A stretch of 64,000 bases of DNA from Cohnella thermotolerans DSM 17683 (GTDB lineage Bacteria > Bacillota > Bacilli > Paenibacillales > Paenibacillaceae): the NCBI RefSeq assembly GCF_000429825.1, contig NZ_KE386962.1, positions 1 to 64,000 on the forward strand. Reading direction: 5' to 3'. Both the position numbers and the translations under genes were made by a program. The notes beneath the pieces are model-generated. The model ran no database searches, was not told where the DNA came from, and worked only from the letters and a program-made list of their open reading frames with translations. Below are positions 59,792 through 64,000 of this stretch, in pieces. How positions within the stretch are numbered: position 1 is the stretch's first letter; each line of letters starts with the position of its first letter.

Positions 59792-61168
59792 TTGGTCAAG
59801 AAGAGTTTGCTTGCTTTAGGCGCGTTGCTGGTTCTTTTCCCATCCATGGCATTTGCGGCGGACGGTGAAGGACCTACGACGACGATGCTGGACATGGGAC
59901 TAAATGCCCTCTGGATTCTCGTTGCAGGTATTCTCGTCCTGTTGATGCAAGGCGGGTTCATTCTTCTCGAGACGGGTTCCACCCGGATGAAAAACGCGGG
60001 CCACGTTGCGGGCAAGACGATTTTTACGGTTGGTCTCGTATCGCTTGTTTATTGGGCGGTCGGCTACGGCTTCGCGTTCGGCGGTGATGCCGGCGAAGGC
60101 TTGAGCAAGTTTATCGGCATCGGCGACTTTTTCTTTAATCCGCCGATTGCGGCCAGCGACGGCGATTCGTATCCGTCCACCATCTTCTTCGTCTTCCAGC
60201 TGGCGTTTGCGGCGGTGTCGCTGTCCATCGCGTGGGGCGGCTTCGCGGAACGCGCCAAATTGTCGGTGTATCTGATCTTTACGCTGATCTTCGGCTCCGT
60301 CATTTATCCGGTCATCGCGCACTGGATCTGGGGCGGCGGCTGGCTGGCGGACGACGGCTCGCAGGACTATGCGGGATCGACGGTCGTCCACTTGACGGGC
60401 GCCATGGCCGCTTTCGCCGCGACGATTCTGCTGAAGCCGCGGATCGGCAAATTCAACAAAGACGGCTCTGCGAATGAAATTCTCGGGCACAACCAAGTGT
60501 TTACCTCCCTTTCGGTATTGCTGCTGTGGGTAGGCTGGTTCGGCTTCAACGCGGGCAGCGCGGTCGCCGTAGGCGACGGGTTCTTCGGCTACGTCGCGTT
60601 CACGACCCAATTGGGCGCAGCAGGCGGCGCGGTAGCGGCCCTGCTCATCTCTTGGCTCGTCAAAGGCAAAGCGGACATCGGCGTCACGCTGAACGGCGCG
60701 CTGGCCGGACTTGTCGCCATCACGGCTTCCTGTGCGTACGTCGAACCTTGGGCTGCCGTCGTCATCGGTCTGGCAGCGGGCGTGCTCGTCTTCCTGAGCC
60801 AACAATTCTTCGAGAAGATCCGCGTAGACGACCCGATCGCCGCCATGTCCGTGCACGGCGCGGCAGGAGTTTGGGGCACGCTGGCGAATGGATTATTTGC
60901 AACGCCGGCGCTCGTCGAGAAAGTCGGCGTCGGTCAGGCCGGCCTCTTCTACGGCGGCGGCGGCCATCAGCTGTGGGTTCAATTCGAGTCGGTCGTCGTG
61001 TGCGGCGCCTTCGCATTCGCAGCTTCCTTCGTCGTCCTCTGGATCATCAAGCAAGTGATCGGCCTGCGCGTAACCGAAGAGCAAGAAATTATCGGCTTGG
61101 ACTTGAGCGAACACGGCAACTACGGTTATCCGGAAGCGCTCAAGAAATCGGGCTCGGCGTCGCTCTAA
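59792..61168 (+). CDS. amtB: Ammonium transporter
   Basis: A 458-residue Amt/MEP channel with a signal peptide (cleavage after about AFA, residue 22) and 11 helices. The twin pore histidines are in STVVHLTGAM and AMSVHGAAGVWG; GGFILLETGSTRMKN and FGFNAGS are typical. TTG 59792 is preferred because GGGAGTGG lies 6 nt upstream; GTG 59783 overlaps that site. Expression should respond to nitrogen through GlnR/TnrA. The usual PII partner gene glnK is absent next to it. Confidence 0.94.
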   Translation: MVKKSLLALGALLVLFPSMAFAADGEGPTTTMLDMGLNALWILVAGILVLLMQGGFILLETGSTRMKNAGHVAGKTIFTVGLVSLVYWAVGYGFAFGGDAGEGLSKFIGIGDFFFNPPIAASDGDSYPSTIFFVFQLAFAAVSLSIAWGGFAERAKLSVYLIFTLIFGSVIYPVIAHWIWGGGWLADDGSQDYAGSTVVHLTGAMAAFAATILLKPRIGKFNKDGSANEILGHNQVFTSLSVLLLWVGWFGFNAGSAVAVGDGFFGYVAFTTQLGAAGGAVAALLISWLVKGKADIGVTLNGALAGLVAITASCAYVEPWAAVVIGLAAGVLVFLSQQFFEKIRVDDPIAAMSVHGAAGVWGTLANGLFATPALVEKVGVGQAGLFYGGGGHQLWVQFESVVVCGAFAFAASFVVLWIIKQVIGLRVTEEQEIIGLDLSEHGNYGYPEALKKSGSASL

Positions 61169-61231
61169 TCGTTCGTTCACACCATCGGTCGCATCGTTCG
61201 CCGGCGTCCATACAGGAGGGGAAGAAGCCGC

Positions 61232-62311
61232 ATGTCCAAGCTTCACAAGGAGAAGCGGTTGCTTGACATCAACGGCGCCGGAAATCCGGAATGCTTGAAG
61301 GAAATCCGAAGGGAGGAGCAGAACCGCCTCGTGGCGGTTCTCTCCGCTGCTTCGGCAATCGAACTCGTCGAAGAGCTGAACGAGCTTCACGACGCCTTGA
61401 TCGGCAGGGCGTTGAAGCTTGCGGAGATCGAGTTGGCACGGTTGGGGCTTGGCGCTCCTCCCGTGCCTTATGCATATCTGTTGTTCGGAAGCGGCGGACG
61501 CCGCGAACAGACGCTGAGCAGCGACCAGGACAGCGGCATTGTCTACAGCGACCCGGAGGACGAAGAAGACGCGGAACGTCTCGCGCATTATTTTCGTTCG
61601 TTCGCGGCTATGGTCGTGGACTATCTCATCAAGATCGGCTATCCGCCCTGCGAAGGCAACGTGATCGCGTCGAATCCGGAATGGTGCTTGCCGATCGGGG
61701 AATGGGAGCGCAAGCTGGATAGCTGGTTCGCCGAACCGAGCTGGGAGAACGTGCGCTACTTGCTCATCGTGGCGGACGGCAGACGGGTGGCCGGCGACGC
61801 CGGGCTGGTGGAGCGGTGGCATCAACGCTTCCATCGGGACGTCCAAGGACATCCCGTCATCGCCAGACGAATGATGGAAAATACGCTGCGCCACAAAGTG
61901 CTGGTCGGCGTTTTCGGACAATTGCTGAAGGAACGTTACGGAGAGAATGCCGGAAGTTTGGATATCAAGTACGGCGCCTATATCCCGATGGTCAACGTGT
62001 TCCGGCTGCTGGCCGTGCAAGCCGGCATTGCCGAGACGAGCACGATCGGGCGCATCCGGGCGCTTGAGCAAGCGGACATATTGACGGCGAAGGAAGCGCG
62101 GGAGTCGATGGAGGCTTTCGATCTCTTCCTCAAGCTCCGTCTGTTGGCGGCGGCGAAGGACGAGGAGGGCCAATGGATCGGCACCGGGAAGCTTCCCGCC
62201 GAGAAGTTGAACCGCGAATGGAAGACTCCCTTGAAGAAGGCGCTGAAGCTTGGGCGCAAGCTTCAGCGTCAGGTCGAGAGGGAGATGCGATACCGCTTCG
62301 GCGGGAGGTGA
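61232..62311 (+). CDS. DUF294 nucleotidyltransferase-like protein (GlnD-like)
   Basis: A 359-residue protein of the DUF294 family. The nucleotidyltransferase core shows GSGGRRE (86-92) and the metal-binding pair Asp98/Asp100 (SSDQDSGIVYSD), followed by the helical DUF294_C domain (about 210-340). GlnD uridylyltransferase shares this fold; the HD and ACT domains of GlnD and the CBS domains of other DUF294 proteins are absent. AGGAGGGG precedes the ATG. It lies 63 bp after amtB and 5 bp before the exonuclease gene. Confidence 0.85.
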   Translation: MSKLHKEKRLLDINGAGNPECLKEIRREEQNRLVAVLSAASAIELVEELNELHDALIGRALKLAEIELARLGLGAPPVPYAYLLFGSGGRREQTLSSDQDSGIVYSDPEDEEDAERLAHYFRSFAAMVVDYLIKIGYPPCEGNVIASNPEWCLPIGEWERKLDSWFAEPSWENVRYLLIVADGRRVAGDAGLVERWHQRFHRDVQGHPVIARRMMENTLRHKVLVGVFGQLLKERYGENAGSLDIKYGAYIPMVNVFRLLAVQAGIAETSTIGRIRALEQADILTAKEARESMEAFDLFLKLRLLAAAKDEEGQWIGTGKLPAEKLNREWKTPLKKALKLGRKLQRQVEREMRYRFGGR

Positions 62312-62316
62312 ACATC

Positions 62317-63054
62317 TTGAAGGAACCCAAAAGTCCGATGGGCCGTATGTGGCATCTGTACAAGATGGGCGGCATTACCCCGGCCATCGCTTCGCTGCTC
62401 GGCTCCTCCAACGCGCAGCAAATGGCCTTTATCCGGTCGATGTCCCGCGACCAGCGGAAGGAGTCCGCGCTGGAGACGCCGCTGGACGAGCTGGAAGCCG
62501 TCGTTTTCGATCTCGAGACGACGGGTTTCAATCCGTACAGCGGCGACGAAATTTTGTCCATCGGCGGCGTTCTGGTCAAGGGCAAAGCGTTCGAGGACGC
62601 GGAGCCCTTCTACCGGCTGGTGAACCCGAGAAGGAAAGTACCGAAGCATATTGTCGAGTTGACCGGCATTACGAACGAAATGGCCGAGAACGCTCCCGAC
62701 CTGATGCAGGGGCTCCACGACTTTCTCGATTTTGCCGGGAAGCGCGTGCTCATTGCGCACGGCAGCGGACACGACAAGCAGTTCCTCAACGCGGCCTTGT
62801 GGAAAACGTCAAAGGTCAACCTGACGCACCGGGTGCTCGATACGATGATGGTCGCCAAGTGGCTGGAGCCGCAACGCAAAAGCTACGGTTTGGACGAGTT
62901 GTTGGAGACGTACGGCGTGGAGATTACCGTCCGCCACCATGCGCTTCACGACTCGATCATGACGGCCAAGCTATGGTTCGAATTTTTGAACCGCATTCAA
63001 ACAAAGCAAGTTTATACTCTCGGGGACTTATATGCTTATTTGAGCCGCCATTAA
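62317..63054 (+). CDS. DEDDh 3'-5' exonuclease (DnaQ/PolC epsilon-like)
   Basis: A 245-residue exonuclease. Exo I Asp65 and Glu67 (VVFDLETTG), Exo II (GHDKQFLN) and Exo III (HHALHDSIMTAKLW) are intact, giving the DEDDh set. An N-terminal helical extension of about 55 residues (MGRMWHLYKMGGITPAIASLLGSSNAQQ, split here) precedes the domain. The start is TTG 62317 with GGGAGGTG 7 nt upstream. In other bacteria DnaQ-like and DUF294 domains are often encoded together or fused; the substrate is unknown. Confidence 0.88.
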   Translation: MKEPKSPMGRMWHLYKMGGITPAIASLLGSSNAQQMAFIRSMSRDQRKESALETPLDELEAVVFDLETTGFNPYSGDEILSIGGVLVKGKAFEDAEPFYRLVNPRRKVPKHIVELTGITNEMAENAPDLMQGLHDFLDFAGKRVLIAHGSGHDKQFLNAALWKTSKVNLTHRVLDTMMVAKWLEPQRKSYGLDELLETYGVEITVRHHALHDSIMTAKLWFEFLNRIQTKQVYTLGDLYAYLSRH

Positions 63055-63446
63055 CCCGGAACGGTTTTGACCGGGATCGGATACCATTCCTTCTCCGGCG
63101 TTCTGCCGAAAACGCGGATTTCCGGCCTTGCACCGGATAATCCGACAATCCAATAAGCGCCCGCCCCGTCCCATCCTTCGGCGTCCAATCGGCTCGGCGT
63201 TGGCGAACCGTTCGGATGCGAGTGGAAAAAACCGACGATCGTTCGTTGGTTTTTTTGCGCTTCATAGTGAATTCGCACCCATTCCGCGGGATCGAACCGG
63301 AACGAGACTTCCGGGTTCGAAGCGGCATTGCGGACGACCGCGAATCCGTCGGCCCGAAGCCGGCCGTCCCGGACGGCGCCGAAGACGACGCCGCAGCATT
63401 CGTAAGGCAGGCGGTCGCGGCATTGCCGAATCAGGTTCGTCTGCAT
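63051..63446 (-). CDS. JAMM/MPN (M67-type) metallopeptidase
   Basis: A 131-residue zinc isopeptidase-like protein. The JAMM motif is complete: Glu16 (YECCG) and His75-Ser-His77 followed by Ser85-x-x-Asp88 (HSHPNGSPTPSRLD). Bacterial members are linked to sulphur-carrier or ubiquitin-like processing. ATG 63446 has no ribosome site, and the conserved N-terminal helix seems to extend upstream; a CTG at 63482 with GGGGTGA 6 nt before it would give 143 residues. It overlaps the convergent exonuclease stop by 4 bp. Confidence 0.82.
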   Translation of the reverse strand: MQTNLIRQCRDRLPYECCGVVFGAVRDGRLRADGFAVVRNAASNPEVSFRFDPAEWVRIHYEAQKNQRTIVGFFHSHPNGSPTPSRLDAEGWDGAGAYWIVGLSGARPEIRVFGRTPEKEWYPIPVKTVPG

Positions 63447-63555
63447 GGCTTCGATTAGGATCGCTTCCGCATAACGCGTCAGAACGTATCACCCCATACG
63501 CGAATCTTTTTCTCCAGTATGAGATGAAATTCCCGCGCGGACAACCGCAAGCTTT

Positions 63556-64000
63556 TTATTTGACCTGCTTGGCCGGCTTGACGAGGAAAAAAACGAGAGC
63601 AAGCGTAATGAACGACAGGATGGCGACTGTAATAAAGACCGTCCGATGGGAAATTTCCATCATCCAGCCGAACAGCGGGGGACCGAAGGCAACGCCAAGA
63701 AACCGGAGACTGCTGTACAGGGACGTAATCATGCCTCTTTCCGCTTTTTCCACAACACCCGTAATCATCGTCGTCAGGCAAGGAAGCAGCATGCCGGTGC
63801 CGATACTGCTGACGGTCAGCAAGCCCATAAAAATGTACAGGTTGTAGTTCAGCCAGATGGCGGCGCACAGCGCACCGGCCATCAGAAGGAGACCGATGTT
63901 CATGAGCCAGCGGATCAAAACGCCGTTTTTGCGGATGATGCTGCCGGTAAAATAGGCGGTGGTGACCATGCCGAACAGCGGAATCGCGAGCACGAAGCCT
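63556..64000 (-). CDS. MFS transporter, C-terminal part (cut by window edge)
   Basis: The last about 148 residues of a major facilitator whose start lies beyond the window. Four to five hydrophobic helices are visible, including GLLTVSSIGTGMLLPCLTTMITG and ERGMITSLYSSLRFLGVAFGPPLFGWM, typical of DHA1-type drug transporters in their C-terminal half. It ends in a basic tail. Substrate unknown. Confidence 0.8.
   Translation of the reverse strand, partial: GFVLAIPLFGMVTTAYFTGSIIRKNGVLIRWLMNIGLLLMAGALCAAIWLNYNLYIFMGLLTVSSIGTGMLLPCLTTMITGVVEKAERGMITSLYSSLRFLGVAFGPPLFGWMMEISHRTVFITVAILSFITLALVFFLVKPAKQVK

Noticed and set aside
61169-63054. glnK (PII) gene downstream of amtB
   Set aside because: No 112-residue PII-like frame or T-loop motif is present; the following genes are DUF294 and an exonuclease.

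Overview
The window is about 64 kb of dense, GC-rich chromosome from a spore-forming member of the Bacillales, most likely Paenibacillaceae (Paenibacillus/Cohnella-like). This rests on a B. subtilis-like gene order (yrzE, DUF421, spoVB, comN, secD/secF, recJ, apt, rel, dtd, hisS, aspS, tcdA, rarA), on spore genes (spoVB, a cotH-type kinase), on separate secD and secF genes in a high-GC genome, and on a T-box leader and GlnR/TnrA-type operator. There are no tRNA or rRNA genes, no CRISPR array and no prophage. The only mobile DNA is the tail of an IS110-type transposase at the left edge.

Layout. 1-1.7 kb: IS110 tail, a YrzE-like membrane protein and a DUF421 protein. 1.7-10.3 kb: spoVB (minus), comN, secD-secF, a cation diffusion facilitator, recJ, apt. 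10.8-16.4 kb: an inserted overlapping operon of membrane-fusion adaptor, ABC ATPase, MacB-type permease, response regulator and histidine kinase. 16.4-21.0 kb: bifunctional rel, dtd, hemZ. 21.2-26.8 kb: a chemoreceptor followed by a single-module NRPS-like reductase (half condensation domain-A-T-R). 27.0-32.1 kb: T-box-controlled hisS-aspS, then tcdA and a YdeI-like gene. 32.2-35.8 kb: ferritin, a frameshifted small gene, cotH and rarA. 36.3-37.6 kb: a CNNM/CorC transporter behind a structured leader. 37.8-44.6 kb: an ArsR-type regulator and a five-gene oligopeptide ABC operon with a palindrome over its promoter. 44.7-47.2 kb: two minus-strand transporters (MFS and ANK/MatE-like). 47.3-50.1 kb: an unknown helical protein, a YtpB-type terpene synthase, pfkA, DUF3906. 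50.2-55.1 kb: putative glycoside hydrolase, YitT, a DEAD-box helicase with RGG tail, YesL. 55.1-55.3 kb: a probable 6S RNA. 55.4-59.4 kb: DUF1499-like protein, tpx, rhomboid, LysR, YugP, MerR. 59.8-63.1 kb: amtB, a DUF294 nucleotidyltransferase and a DEDDh exonuclease. 63.1-64 kb: a JAMM peptidase and a truncated MFS gene.

How it fits together. The backbone is housekeeping: protein export, DNA repair, purine salvage, stringent response, tRNA charging and proofreading, haem synthesis. Lineage-specific blocks are inserted between conserved neighbours: the ABC/two-component block between apt and rel, the chemoreceptor/reductase block between dtd and hisS, and the ferritin/CotH block between tcdA and rarA. 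The most promising leads for undescribed biology are the half-C-A-T-R reductase, the structured leader of the CNNM transporter, the hairpin/terminator leader squeezed against the chemoreceptor start, the ArsR-operator-peptide transporter circuit, and the nitrogen-regulated amtB gene followed by a GlnD-like nucleotidyltransferase and an exonuclease but no PII gene. Functions are read from motifs by eye; no database search was run.
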